From DATFVA01 sp963811905 (GTDB lineage: Bacteria > Bacteroidota > Ignavibacteria > Ignavibacteriales > Ignavibacteriaceae), in NCBI GenBank assembly GCA_963811905.1, contig CAWETK010000010.1, positions 1 through 64,000 on the forward strand: DNA of 64,000 bases. Reading direction: 5' to 3'. Below are positions 20,028-28,304 of this stretch, one piece after another. The translations under genes and the position numbers were made by a program. Position 1 is the stretch's first letter. Each line of letters begins with the position of its first letter. The notes under the pieces are model-generated. The model saw only the letters and a list, made by a program, of their open reading frames with translations. It did no database searches and was not told the DNA's origin.

Positions 20028-20568
20028 ATTCATTATTTATAATCCTGTCCGGAAATGCTTCGACGAATGATTTCCAGTCCTTGCTTTTCTTTGTTGTTGA
20101 TTTAAGTCTGAATGCATGACATAAAGCAATTGCAAGTGCATCGCTTTCATCATATTTCATCTTAACTGTTTTTAGTTCAAGGAGCGTCTTTATCATAAAT
20201 CCCACCTGTTCTTTTGAGGCGGCACCATTACCGACGATTGACTTCTTTACTTCCCTGGGAGAATATTCGCTTGTAGGAACGTTGTTGTGCACCGCTGCAA
20301 GTATAGAGACTCCGCGGGCATAACCAATTTTCATCGCCGACTGTACGTTTTTACCGTAAAAAGCCGTTTCAATTGCAAACTCATCGGGTTTATAAAGCTT
20401 TATCAGCCGGTCGAGTTCATCATAAATAATTTCGAGTCTGCGGGATAAAGATTTTGAAGGGTGAAGTTTAATTACTCCGTGAGTTATCCGGTTAAAATTG
20501 TTTTTATTATAATTGATCACCCCGAAACCTGTAAAATTGGTTCCCGGGTCAACTCCAAGAATAATCAT
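20026..20568 (-). CDS. ruvC: Holliday junction resolvase RuvC
   Basis: Nicks Holliday junctions symmetrically, working with RuvAB. The 180-residue protein starts MIILGVDPGTNFTG with the first catalytic Asp at residue 7, has the second acidic residue in FAIETAFYG, and the last in KYDESDALAIALCHA, the D-x-x-DALA pattern of the family. It is read in the same direction as yebC, 27 bp apart. Its C-terminus is basic, as usual. Confidence 0.95.
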   Translation of the reverse strand: MIILGVDPGTNFTGFGVINYNKNNFNRITHGVIKLHPSKSLSRRLEIIYDELDRLIKLYKPDEFAIETAFYGKNVQSAMKIGYARGVSILAAVHNNVPTSEYSPREVKKSIVGNGAASKEQVGFMIKTLLELKTVKMKYDESDALAIALCHAFRLKSTTKKSKDWKSFVEAFPDRIINNE

Positions 20569-20595
20569 TTAGGTAATAAGCTCATTAAGGGCTTT

Positions 20596-21333
20596 TTAGT
20601 TTATAGAACTTTCGTCGATATCGGCGTTGGAATAAACGTTCTGCACATCATCGTTATCTTCGAGGCCTTCAATCAGTTTCATTACTCTTTCAGCATCATC
20701 ACCGGCTACAGGGACGGTATTTTTTGCAATCCACTGCAGGGAGGCATTTTCTATAGTAAGATCTTTATCAGCCAGGGCTTTCCTTACCGGTTCAAAGCTT
20801 TCGAGCGGAGTCTGAATTTCAAAGTATTCCTCTTCCGACTGCAGATCTTCCGCACCTGCATCGAGGATTATTTCCATTATATCATCTTCCGACCTGCCCT
20901 GTAAAGGCAGAGAGATCACTCCCTTCCTGTCAAACATCCATGCTACCGAACCGTTTTCTCCCAGGCTGCCGCCGTATTTGCTGAAAAGGTGTCTTACTTC
21001 CGCTACGATTCTATTCTTGTTGTCTGTTGCTACTTCAACCAGAACAGCAACTCCGGCAGGACCGTAACCTTCATACGTCAGTTCGTGGTAAGTGACGCCT
21101 TCAAGTTCACCCGTGGCTTTTTTGATAGCTCTTTCAATATTATCCTGGGGCATATTTGCGGCTTTAGCATTATCGACTGCAAGCCGTAACCTTGGATTAG
21201 CTGATGGATCACCTCCGCCTTCCCTTGCTGCTATAGTCAATTCCTTGATCAGTTTTGTAAACATTTTGCCGCGTTTAGCATCAAGAGCTCCCTTTTTTCT
21301 TTTGATGGTTGCCCACTTCGAATGACCTGACAT
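20596..21333 (-). CDS. yebC: YebC/PmpR family regulator
   Basis: Conserved 245-residue protein beginning MSGHSKWATIKRKKG, the family signature, followed by a second conserved block (LTYEGYGPAGVAV) and an acidic DNA/partner-contact face. YebC proteins were long described as transcription regulators; more recent work in bacteria describes some members as translation factors that help ribosomes through proline runs. Which applies here is not shown by sequence. It lies between recJ and ruvC, its customary neighbourhood, 13 bp after recJ. Confidence 0.95.
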   Translation of the reverse strand: MSGHSKWATIKRKKGALDAKRGKMFTKLIKELTIAAREGGGDPSANPRLRLAVDNAKAANMPQDNIERAIKKATGELEGVTYHELTYEGYGPAGVAVLVEVATDNKNRIVAEVRHLFSKYGGSLGENGSVAWMFDRKGVISLPLQGRSEDDIMEIILDAGAEDLQSEEEYFEIQTPLESFEPVRKALADKDLTIENASLQWIAKNTVPVAGDDAERVMKLIEGLEDNDDVQNVYSNADIDESSIN

Positions 21334-21346
21334 TGAAACTATACTC

Positions 21347-23065
21347 CTATTTGTTTTCTAAAACTTTTAAATCTTTAATTTTGAATTGCGGAAATACCCG
21401 CCCGTCTCTTACAGATTTATCAATTGAATAAACTACATCGAGCAGCTGGCCTTCCTTCCCTGCAATATTACAATAACTTCCCATATTAAACCCGATACAA
21501 TCAAATACTTTTTCACAGCCGTTTTGTTTCAGTGCGATAAGAAGGTGATCATTTCCCACAATTCTTGGTGTTCCGGATACTGCAACTTCCTCAGATAAAA
21601 ATAACGGTCTCATATTTCCGGGACCGAATGGAGAGAACATTTCAATAATTCTTAAAAACTTAGGTGTTATTTCAGAAAATTTAAGCTTAGAGTCAATATA
21701 AACTTCAGGAAAAAGATCCGCTTCTGTAACTGTTTCCCTAACGATCTGGTTAAACTTAGTTTTGAATTCTTCTATTTTATCCACTTCAACAGCAAGTCCT
21801 GCAGCTGCCTGATGACCGCCGAAATGGATCAGCAGGTCCTCACATTTCTTCAGGGCTTCATATATATTAAAATTAGAAATACTTCTTGCGGAACCTTTTG
21901 CCACGCCGTCCACTGTAGTAAGCATTATAGTAGGCCGATAATATTTCTCTACAAGGCGCGAGGCAACTATGCCTATAACTCCCGGATGCCATGCTTCCTG
22001 GTGAAGTATAATAGATAATTCCTCTTTCAGGTCTATAGTACTTTCAACCAATTGAAGAGCATTATCGAAAGTATCGACATCAATCTTTCTTCTTTCATAG
22101 TTTTCAGTCTCAAGCACCTGTGCGAGTTTAAGTGCCTCTGCTTTATCTTTTGTTATCATCAGCTGAACAGCACGCTCCGCATCCCCGAGCCTGCCTACAG
22201 CATTAATCCTGGGGGCGAGGGTAAATACTATCTGCCCGGTGTTGAGATTTCCGGGGTGAATATTGCTTTTTGAAATAAGGGCTTCTACTCCCGGCCTGGG
22301 ATTATCATTGATGATTTTTATTCCCTCACTTACAAGTGTTCGGTTCTCATCAATCAGGGGGACAATATCTGCGGCCGCCGCAAGGGCAACAAGGTCCAGG
22401 TACTGCATCGGCATATCCCGTTTGCCTATCCTTTCAGCTACACCCTGTGCAAGTTTAAAAGCAATCCCTGCGCCCGATAAATATTTAAAAGGATAATTGC
22501 ATACAGGCTTAAGAGGATCGAGCACTGCATAAGCATTAGGTATCTGTTCCTTCGGCTGATGGTGATCGCAGATGATCAGGTCCATCCCGAGTTTATTCAC
22601 CAGTTCAGTCTCTTCAATGGCCGTTATCCCGCAGTCAACAGCAATCATCAGCGAAGTACCGCGGCTTTTTATATATTCAACACCGGCAGCTGAAATTCCG
22701 TATCCCTCAGTAAGCCTTTTGGGAATATAGTATTCAACATTTGCATCAAGTTCTTTAAGGAATAGGTAAAGCAGGGCAGTTGAACAGGTCCCGTCAACGT
22801 CATAGTCGCCGTAAATGGTAATAAGTTCATTTTCTGTAAGTGCCTGGATAACGCGGTAGGTTGCGGGTTCCATTCCGTCCATCAGGAAAGGATCATTAAT
22901 CGATTCAACAGTGGGACGGAAGAAGTTCCGGGCCTGGGTAAAAGTTCTGATATCTCTTAAAACAAGAAGTCTTGCCAATACCTCTGAGATATTGAGCGAA
23001 TCAGCTAACGACCGTGTGGTATAGTCGTCTATGACTTCTCTTATTTTCCAGCGTTTTTCTGGCAT
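21347..23065 (-). CDS. recJ: Single-stranded-DNA exonuclease RecJ
   Basis: 5'-3' ssDNA exonuclease of recombination and mismatch repair. The 572-residue protein has the DHH phosphoesterase motifs YGDYDVDG and ICDHHQ, an acidic SAVDCG-like site, and the DHHA1 domain with HFGGHQAAAGLAVE, followed by an OB-type DNA-binding domain. Length matches the family. It is first in the recJ-yebC-ruvC-ruvA series and lies 43 bp downstream of rnpB. Confidence 0.95.
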   Translation of the reverse strand: MPEKRWKIREVIDDYTTRSLADSLNISEVLARLLVLRDIRTFTQARNFFRPTVESINDPFLMDGMEPATYRVIQALTENELITIYGDYDVDGTCSTALLYLFLKELDANVEYYIPKRLTEGYGISAAGVEYIKSRGTSLMIAVDCGITAIEETELVNKLGMDLIICDHHQPKEQIPNAYAVLDPLKPVCNYPFKYLSGAGIAFKLAQGVAERIGKRDMPMQYLDLVALAAAADIVPLIDENRTLVSEGIKIINDNPRPGVEALISKSNIHPGNLNTGQIVFTLAPRINAVGRLGDAERAVQLMITKDKAEALKLAQVLETENYERRKIDVDTFDNALQLVESTIDLKEELSIILHQEAWHPGVIGIVASRLVEKYYRPTIMLTTVDGVAKGSARSISNFNIYEALKKCEDLLIHFGGHQAAAGLAVEVDKIEEFKTKFNQIVRETVTEADLFPEVYIDSKLKFSEITPKFLRIIEMFSPFGPGNMRPLFLSEEVAVSGTPRIVGNDHLLIALKQNGCEKVFDCIGFNMGSYCNIAGKEGQLLDVVYSIDKSVRDGRVFPQFKIKDLKVLENK

Positions 23066-23108
23066 AATAACTCTTTTAAGAGATAAAAAATAAAAAGAAC
23101 AAAATACT

Positions 23109-23545
23109 GATCAGAACTATAAGCCGAATTCTGTAATCCGGCAGCTGCCGGACGGCAATTATTTGTCTTGTTCCGGCGTTGCCGTCGGAATCCAGCGGTC
23201 TACCCGGAGATCATACCCGAATTTAATCGGATATCGAAGCGAACAACTCCGCACTATTAAAAGTTGAATCTCCATATTTGACCTTGCTTCGAGTGGGGTT
23301 TGCCATGTTCCGCATAAACGGAATCCCTTACGGGACCGGTAATGTTGCCATTACCGCGGTAGGCTCTTAACCTGCCTTTTCACCCTTATCCGGCAGCTGC
23401 CGGACGGTATATTTTCTGCGGCACTTTCCGTAGTTATAAGATTGCTCCATACAACTCCCGGGTGTTACCCGGCACTCTGTTCTTTGAAGTTCGGACTTTC
23501 CTCTCTCCCGTTTTTAAGGGAAAAGCAATTGCCCGTTCTGAACTG
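23109..23545 (-). ncRNA. rnpB: RNase P RNA, bacterial type A
   Basis: Catalytic RNA that removes tRNA 5' leaders. On the minus strand the hallmark GAGGAAAGTCCGAAC lies at about 23487-23502 and the 3' end carries CAGAATTCGGCTTATAG (about 23117-23133). A closing P1 helix is supported by TCAGAAC near 23537 at the 5' end pairing with GTTCTGA near 23111 at the 3' end. The total of ~435 nt is slightly long for type A. The size is explained in part by two identical palindromic insertions (see repeat). End points are estimates from P1 pairing. Its place next to a C4-type zinc ribbon gene is a recurrent one. Confidence 0.93.
23137..23407 (-). repeat. Duplicate 19-bp palindromic segments inside rnpB
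   Basis: The same 19 bases, TCCGGCAGCTGCCGGACGG, occur at 23137-23155 and 23389-23407. Each holds the 14-bp perfect palindrome CCGGCAGCTGCCGG, so each copy folds into its own hairpin cap. Both lie within the RNase P RNA. Confidence 0.9.
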
Positions 23546-24018
23546 TATTTTTATTCTTTAAACTCTTTTCAATCTCTTAATTTGATAACTAAAAGAAATG
23601 ATAATATATTTTATTAACTGAGGTGAATATAATAAATTTAATGCCTTAAGTCAGCAGAAAAGATTTATAATGGCGCTTCTTCCTTTAACGATCAGGTTTG
23701 TTGCTTTTTAGTAAACAGGTTTACCCATTTTGAGAAAAAGTTGATGGTAAGAAGGTCAACGTCTGCTTTAATTGACGGGAAGGGGTTCTGCGGGAAGGCT
23801 TTAATTTTTTGGTAACGCGATTGTGCGGACTTCGACCTGTTCCGTGAATTTACAATCAGGCAGGTCAGTATCCCTTGTAGTTCAGCTCTCCGGCCTGAGA
23901 CTCAGTTTGCAGACCCAAACTGAGGAAAACACTTCAGCATTACCATTTTTTCGCTTCGGAGTTATTTCCTCCGCTTGCAAAATCATTAGCGGGAGAATAT
24001 AACGGGACGACCTTATAC
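23546..24018 (-). other. Gene-less spacer upstream of rnpB; possible structured RNA
   Basis: No convincing protein gene. The part at 23640-24018 is richer in G+C than nearby spacers. It contains a perfect 9-bp hairpin CTCAGTTTG (23901-23909)/CAAACTGAG (23916-23924) and interleaved pairings GATTGT (23819-23824)/ACAATC (23852-23857) and GACCTG (23834-23839)/CAGGTC (23861-23866), an H-type pseudoknot pattern. It might be a leader of the rnpB transcript, a separate small RNA, or nothing. Confidence 0.4.
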
Positions 24019-24753
24019 TTATTCTTCTGTGAGCTCGGCTATTTCCGGTGAAACAAGAATCCTTCCGCAATATTCACAAAAGAATAGTCTGTTATTTCTT
24101 CTTATTTCCAGCTGTCTTTGAGACGGGACTATATTATGACATCCCGAGCAGGCAGACCTTTTTATCGTAGCAACAGCTTTTCCTTTTTTTGCTCTTCTTA
24201 TACGCATATAAGCCGAGTAATCCGGTTTCTTTGTCAGAGCCTCTATTTCTTTTCTTTGTGCCCGCAGCTTGGCTTCTTCTTTTTCGTTTGCTTTAATGAT
24301 CTCTTTAAGGTCGGCCTCTTTAACTTTAAGTTCTTCATTAAGCTCTCCAAGCATTGGTTCAAGGGCCTCAATATCCTCGGCAAGGGTTTTACTCTGGTCA
24401 GCGAGAGCATCATTTTCGGTTTCAAGTTTGGTCATCTGTTCCTCGGTATGATCAATCTCTTTTGTTAAGGCATCGTATTCTTTATTGTTTCTGACCTGGT
24501 AGAGCTGGGCCTTAAACTTTTTCTGATTTGCTTTGAACTTTTCAACTTCTTCTTCGTTCTCTTCTCTTTTTTCAAGCGATTCTTTTCTCTTAACCTGCTT
24601 TTCACTCACCTGTTCTTTAATGCCGTCTATTTTATCCCGCAACGCTTGAACGGCGTTTGGTAAATCCCCCCGGAGTTCTTCAAGTTCATCAAGCTGATCA
24701 TCAATCTGTTGTAATTCATACAGGGTTTTTAATCTGTTTACCAATTTATCCAT
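24019..24753 (-). CDS. C4-type zinc ribbon coiled-coil protein (CT398/DUF164 family)
   Basis: A 244-residue protein with a long charged coiled coil (about residues 10-180, heavy in Glu, Lys and Leu heptads) and a C-terminal zinc ribbon with CSGCHNIVPSQRQLE and a second pair in FFCEYCGRIL. The four cysteines are all present. Homologues such as chlamydial CT398 bind sigma-54 or flagellar export parts, and others are linked to nucleic acids; the function here is open. It overlaps the end of the nif3-like gene by 8 bp, and rnpB follows downstream, a conserved arrangement. Confidence 0.9.
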   Translation of the reverse strand: MDKLVNRLKTLYELQQIDDQLDELEELRGDLPNAVQALRDKIDGIKEQVSEKQVKRKESLEKREENEEEVEKFKANQKKFKAQLYQVRNNKEYDALTKEIDHTEEQMTKLETENDALADQSKTLAEDIEALEPMLGELNEELKVKEADLKEIIKANEKEEAKLRAQRKEIEALTKKPDYSAYMRIRRAKKGKAVATIKRSACSGCHNIVPSQRQLEIRRNNRLFFCEYCGRILVSPEIAELTEE

Positions 24754-25867
24754 TCTCCTTTTTATTTATAAAAAATTTAACCGGATTTGTAGTTTTACTG
24801 TAATTAAATATCTTTATTTCTTTGCCAACGAAAGTACTGAGTCGCTCCCGTACTTCATCCAGTGAAAAGATCTCAGTCTCATAATGTCCTGCGTCGATCA
24901 GTAAAATGTTTTCTTCCGCTTCCTGGAAAGAATGATATTTTATGTCAGCTGTAATGTAAGCGTCGGCGCCCGACTTAATCGCATCCCTTATGTATTCACT
25001 CCCTGAACCGCCGCAGACAGCCACTTTTTTTATTTTTTTCTTCCCGCTGCCCGCGTACCGGAAGTTTTTTAACCCTAATGTTCTGCTTATATATTCCATA
25101 AACTCATCAGCGGTCATAACCGGCTCCAGCATTCCTGCTGCCCCGATTCCATAATTTGTATGTTCATTGTTAAGGGGATATATATCGTATGCAGGTTCTT
25201 CATAGGGATGTACTTTCAGCATCTCTGTAATGACATTCCTGATTTTCCATGAATCTACAAGCACTTCAAGGCGGACTTCATTCACTGTTTCAAATATTTC
25301 TCTTTTACCCGCTGCAGGACTTGTTTTTTCTGAACCTTTAAATGTTCCTTTTCCCGTGGTTCTGAAACTGCAGTTTGTGTATTCGCCTATCCTTCCACCG
25401 CCGGCGCTGAATATGGCATCGGAAACTTTTTCGAGGGATTCTTCAGGAATAAAAACAATAAGTTTTATCTGGCTGGTGCTGAGCTTTGTAAGGAAATCCA
25501 CATCCCTTAGTTTCAGTTGTTTTGCTAGCCTGAAGCTGACGCCGTCTTTTGTGTAGTCAAGATTTGTGTGAGCTGAATAGAGTGTGATGTCATTTTTGAT
25601 CAGTTTTTCAATTACCTGTGAGCGGGGATCATTATCTATTGAGATTCTTTTAAGCGGAGTAAATAGAAGTGGGTGATGGGAAATTATTAAGCTGCAGGAC
25701 TTCCTGGCGGCTTCATCAACCGCTGAAGGCGTTACATCAAGACAAAGGAATATGTTTTTTATATCTCTTTCAGCTGATCCAACCTGCAATCCTGCGTTGT
25801 CCTTTTCCCAGGCTATTTCTTTCGGAGCCCATTGTTCTAAATATTTAATGATTTCAATGCACTTCAT
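24746..25867 (-). CDS. Nif3-like dinuclear metal-centre protein (YqfO type)
   Basis: NIF3/DUF34 family protein. Residues 1-~120 and ~250-373 make the two halves of the metal-binding domain: ISHHPLLF with the His pair, SAHTNLDYTKDGVS, AVCGGSGSEYI and DAGHYETE near the C-terminus. Between them is an inserted PII-like/CutA-like domain of ~120 residues (KLIVFIPEE...VEVHPYEEPAYDI), making it the 370-residue YqfO form. Structures show a di-iron or di-zinc site; some members act as GTP cyclohydrolase-like enzymes, but the physiological role is unsettled. Its start is 4 bp past the strong terminator of the preceding transcript, so the promoter may overlap the hairpin region. Confidence 0.9.
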   Translation of the reverse strand: MKCIEIIKYLEQWAPKEIAWEKDNAGLQVGSAERDIKNIFLCLDVTPSAVDEAARKSCSLIISHHPLLFTPLKRISIDNDPRSQVIEKLIKNDITLYSAHTNLDYTKDGVSFRLAKQLKLRDVDFLTKLSTSQIKLIVFIPEESLEKVSDAIFSAGGGRIGEYTNCSFRTTGKGTFKGSEKTSPAAGKREIFETVNEVRLEVLVDSWKIRNVITEMLKVHPYEEPAYDIYPLNNEHTNYGIGAAGMLEPVMTADEFMEYISRTLGLKNFRYAGSGKKKIKKVAVCGGSGSEYIRDAIKSGADAYITADIKYHSFQEAEENILLIDAGHYETEIFSLDEVRERLSTFVGKEIKIFNYSKTTNPVKFFINKKENG

Positions 25868-25870
25868 AAC

Positions 25871-25907
25871 AAAAAAAATGCACTTCTAAGATTTGAAGTG
25901 CATTTTT
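25871..25907 (-). terminator. Intrinsic terminator downstream of ispG
   Basis: A 13-bp perfect stem: AAAAATGCACTTC (25874-25886) with GAAGTGCATTTTT (25895-25907), loop of 8. Read leftward it is followed by a run of T residues, complement of the A8 tract at 25871-25878. It ends the ispG transcript just before nif3. Confidence 0.9.
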
Positions 25908-25995
25908 ATAATTTCTCTGCTTTTATGGTTTTTCCGGGAGCAGAATATTTAACAAGATCGAGAAATTTAAGTTTTTCTAAAATTAGTTTATCCAT
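25906..25995 (-). CDS. Possible 29-residue small protein after ispG
   Basis: ATG at 25995-25993 opens a 30-codon frame ending TAA at 25908-25906, exactly where the ispG terminator stem begins. The sequence (MDKLILEKLKFLDLVKYSAP, then GKTIKAEKL) is amphipathic and Lys/Leu-rich with normal codon use. No clear ribosome site is seen. The tight fit between its stop and the terminator, and the placement within the ispG transcript, favour a real gene; its length alone does not. Confidence 0.35.
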   Translation of the reverse strand: MDKLILEKLKFLDLVKYSAPGKTIKAEKL

Positions 25996-26060
25996 ATCAA
26001 GTCTTTAAATATACCAGATCAATATCTAAGAATCAACAATCGAGCCAGTGACCTGAATAA

Positions 26061-28067
26061 TTAATTTGGTTCAACCCAATTATTGTCTTCTTTAATCAGC
26101 CCAATCAGCTCATCTACAGCATTATCGGCCGGTACATTTCTTTTAACAATATCTTTCGCACGGTACAGTGTAATTTTACCGGCGCCGGATCCGACATAAC
26201 CGTAATCTGCGTCGGCCATTTCGCCGGGACCATTAACAATGCATCCCATTATTGCGATCTTCACACCTTTCAGATGCTCGGTTCTTTTCCTTATCATATC
26301 GGTAGTTACCTGCAGATCAAAAAGAGTTCTTCCGCAGGAAGGGCAGGCAATATATTCTGTTTTTGAGATCCTTACTCTGGCTGCCTGCAGTATACCGAAT
26401 AACGTCCGGTTAATTACTCTTTCGTATGACTCCTGAATATTTACAAATTTCCTGACCAGTTTGTTGTGATTATTAAACTCCTTTTCTTCCTCTTTTAACT
26501 TCCCTTTTAATTCTACCCAAACACCGTCTCCCAGTCCGTCAATCAGCAGACCGCCAAGGTCTGTCGATGAAAAAAGCCGGAGCTGATCTATATCAATATT
26601 GTTGTAGGTCCTTTTAATGATCACCGGGTTATTCACACCATTATTCATTAATTCAAAAAAAGCCCTTCTTTGTTCGGCCATACCATGGACATTATCAGTG
26701 GTTAAAAGAATAACCGCAGTTTTATCTTCTTTTAACTTTCTTAATAATCCCGGTTCCAGATCAGTCAGATCAAGACTTACAATATTCATCGAACCGGAAA
26801 AATCATTCTCTTTTAAATAAATATCCGCCGGAATTAAAGGATATCCTTTCCGGTCCGGTTTCCAGACTTTGTAATCTCTTACCAGCTTCAGACTCCCCGG
26901 AAGCTCAAAATGCACATCATGTTCCCCGGTATAAATAATATCTGCAGCGCTATCCGTCATATTCCATTTATCGGTGGAAGCATTGTATATGTATCCTATG
27001 TCGGCTAATTCCTTCTGTTCCGATATCTTTCTGCCTGAGAAGTCTGCCGCAGCCGCAGGTACATTTGATGCGCCTATATTTAATACTTCGAAGGTTTCCC
27101 TTCTTTTATATTCAAGGGGATCAATGGGGATGTCTGTTGCAGGAATAATTTCTTTGTGGTTCTCCCTGTTCTTATACCTTTCAACCAGCTCAATCGCAAC
27201 AGGAGCTTCAAACTCCGGATCCTCTGTAAGCGAAACACGTACTGTATCGCCGATTCCATCTTCCAGTAAAGTTCCTATGCCTAATGCTGATTTTATCCTG
27301 CCGTCTTCTCCTCCCCCCGCCTCAGTTACCCCGAGATGAATCGGGTAATTCATGCCCTCTTCTTCCATCTTCATTACAAGAAGTCTGTAAGCCTGAACCA
27401 TAACCTGGGGATTGCTGGCTTTCATTGAAAGCACAATTCCCCTGTAATTAAGTTCTTCACATATTCTTACAAATTCCAGTGCTGATTCAACCATGCCAAG
27501 AGGTGTATCTCCATAACGGCTCATAATTCTGTCTGAAAGAGACCCATGGTTTGTCCCGATCCTCATCGCGGTACCGTATTCCTTGCATATTCTTACAAGG
27601 GGAGTAAATTTCTGTTTTATTCTGTTCAGCTCTTCTTCATACTGGCTATCCGTATATTCAATTATGTTGAACTTCTTCCTGTCGGCATAATTGCCGGGAT
27701 TAACCCTTACCTTTTCCACAATCCTCGCCGCAATTTCAGCAGCATTAGGGGTAAAGTGGATATCGGCAATAAGAGGGACATTATAACCGCGTAACCTTAA
27801 TTCATTCTTAATATTTTGCAGGTTCTGTGCCTCAAGTTTGCTCGGTGCGGTAATCCTTACGTAATCGCATCCCGATTCAACCATTCTAATGCTCTGTTCA
27901 ACAGTGGCTTTGGTATCCATCGTGTCGGTTATAGTCATTGATTGAATTCTTATAGGGTAATCACCGCCCAGGGGGACATCCCCGATATTAACAACTCGTG
28001 TTTTATACCTGGAGTAGCGGGTGAGACTATTGCAGTATTTTTTCGTCTTGCTTATCGGTTCAAACAT
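26061..28067 (-). CDS. ispG: 4-hydroxy-3-methylbut-2-enyl diphosphate synthase (IspG/GcpE), long form
   Basis: Penultimate MEP-pathway enzyme, reducing MEcPP to HMBPP with a [4Fe-4S] cluster. The 668-residue protein is the three-domain form found in Bacteroidota, Chlorobi and plants: N-terminal TIM barrel (residues ~20-300, IRIQSMTITDTMDTKATVEQ, RVNPGNYADRKKF), an inserted middle domain of ~250 residues, and the C-terminal cluster domain with CPSCGRTLFDLQ and GCIVNGPGEMADADYGYVG, which give the three cysteines and the glutamate ligand. Divergent with dnaG across 28068-28304, where promoters must lie. Electron donor is likely a ferredoxin or flavodoxin; small ferredoxins are encoded nearby. 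Confidence 0.97.
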   Translation of the reverse strand: MFEPISKTKKYCNSLTRYSRYKTRVVNIGDVPLGGDYPIRIQSMTITDTMDTKATVEQSIRMVESGCDYVRITAPSKLEAQNLQNIKNELRLRGYNVPLIADIHFTPNAAEIAARIVEKVRVNPGNYADRKKFNIIEYTDSQYEEELNRIKQKFTPLVRICKEYGTAMRIGTNHGSLSDRIMSRYGDTPLGMVESALEFVRICEELNYRGIVLSMKASNPQVMVQAYRLLVMKMEEEGMNYPIHLGVTEAGGGEDGRIKSALGIGTLLEDGIGDTVRVSLTEDPEFEAPVAIELVERYKNRENHKEIIPATDIPIDPLEYKRRETFEVLNIGASNVPAAAADFSGRKISEQKELADIGYIYNASTDKWNMTDSAADIIYTGEHDVHFELPGSLKLVRDYKVWKPDRKGYPLIPADIYLKENDFSGSMNIVSLDLTDLEPGLLRKLKEDKTAVILLTTDNVHGMAEQRRAFFELMNNGVNNPVIIKRTYNNIDIDQLRLFSSTDLGGLLIDGLGDGVWVELKGKLKEEEKEFNNHNKLVRKFVNIQESYERVINRTLFGILQAARVRISKTEYIACPSCGRTLFDLQVTTDMIRKRTEHLKGVKIAIMGCIVNGPGEMADADYGYVGSGAGKITLYRAKDIVKRNVPADNAVDELIGLIKEDNNWVEPN

Positions 28068-28304
28068 AAAAAGCCAGATACTTAATTTTTTTCTATTAGA
28101 AATTATAATTGTATTAATTCATACCTGTCGTAACATCAAATATAACAAATTGACGATTGCTATTAAATTACAATTTGTACTAAAAATCTGTCCCTGTGTT
28201 TCCCACAAGATTAAAGGAAGTTATTTTATCTGCGCGATTTTTGATTTAATTGATTAAATTAAAATCGTGTTAAATAATAAAAAAATTCTAACCTGATTTT
28301 CCAA

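Noticed and set aside
23882..24070. 62-residue frame overlapping the zinc-ribbon gene end
   Set aside because: Overlaps the real gene's end in another frame, and its composition (Arg/Ser-rich) is that of a shadow frame.
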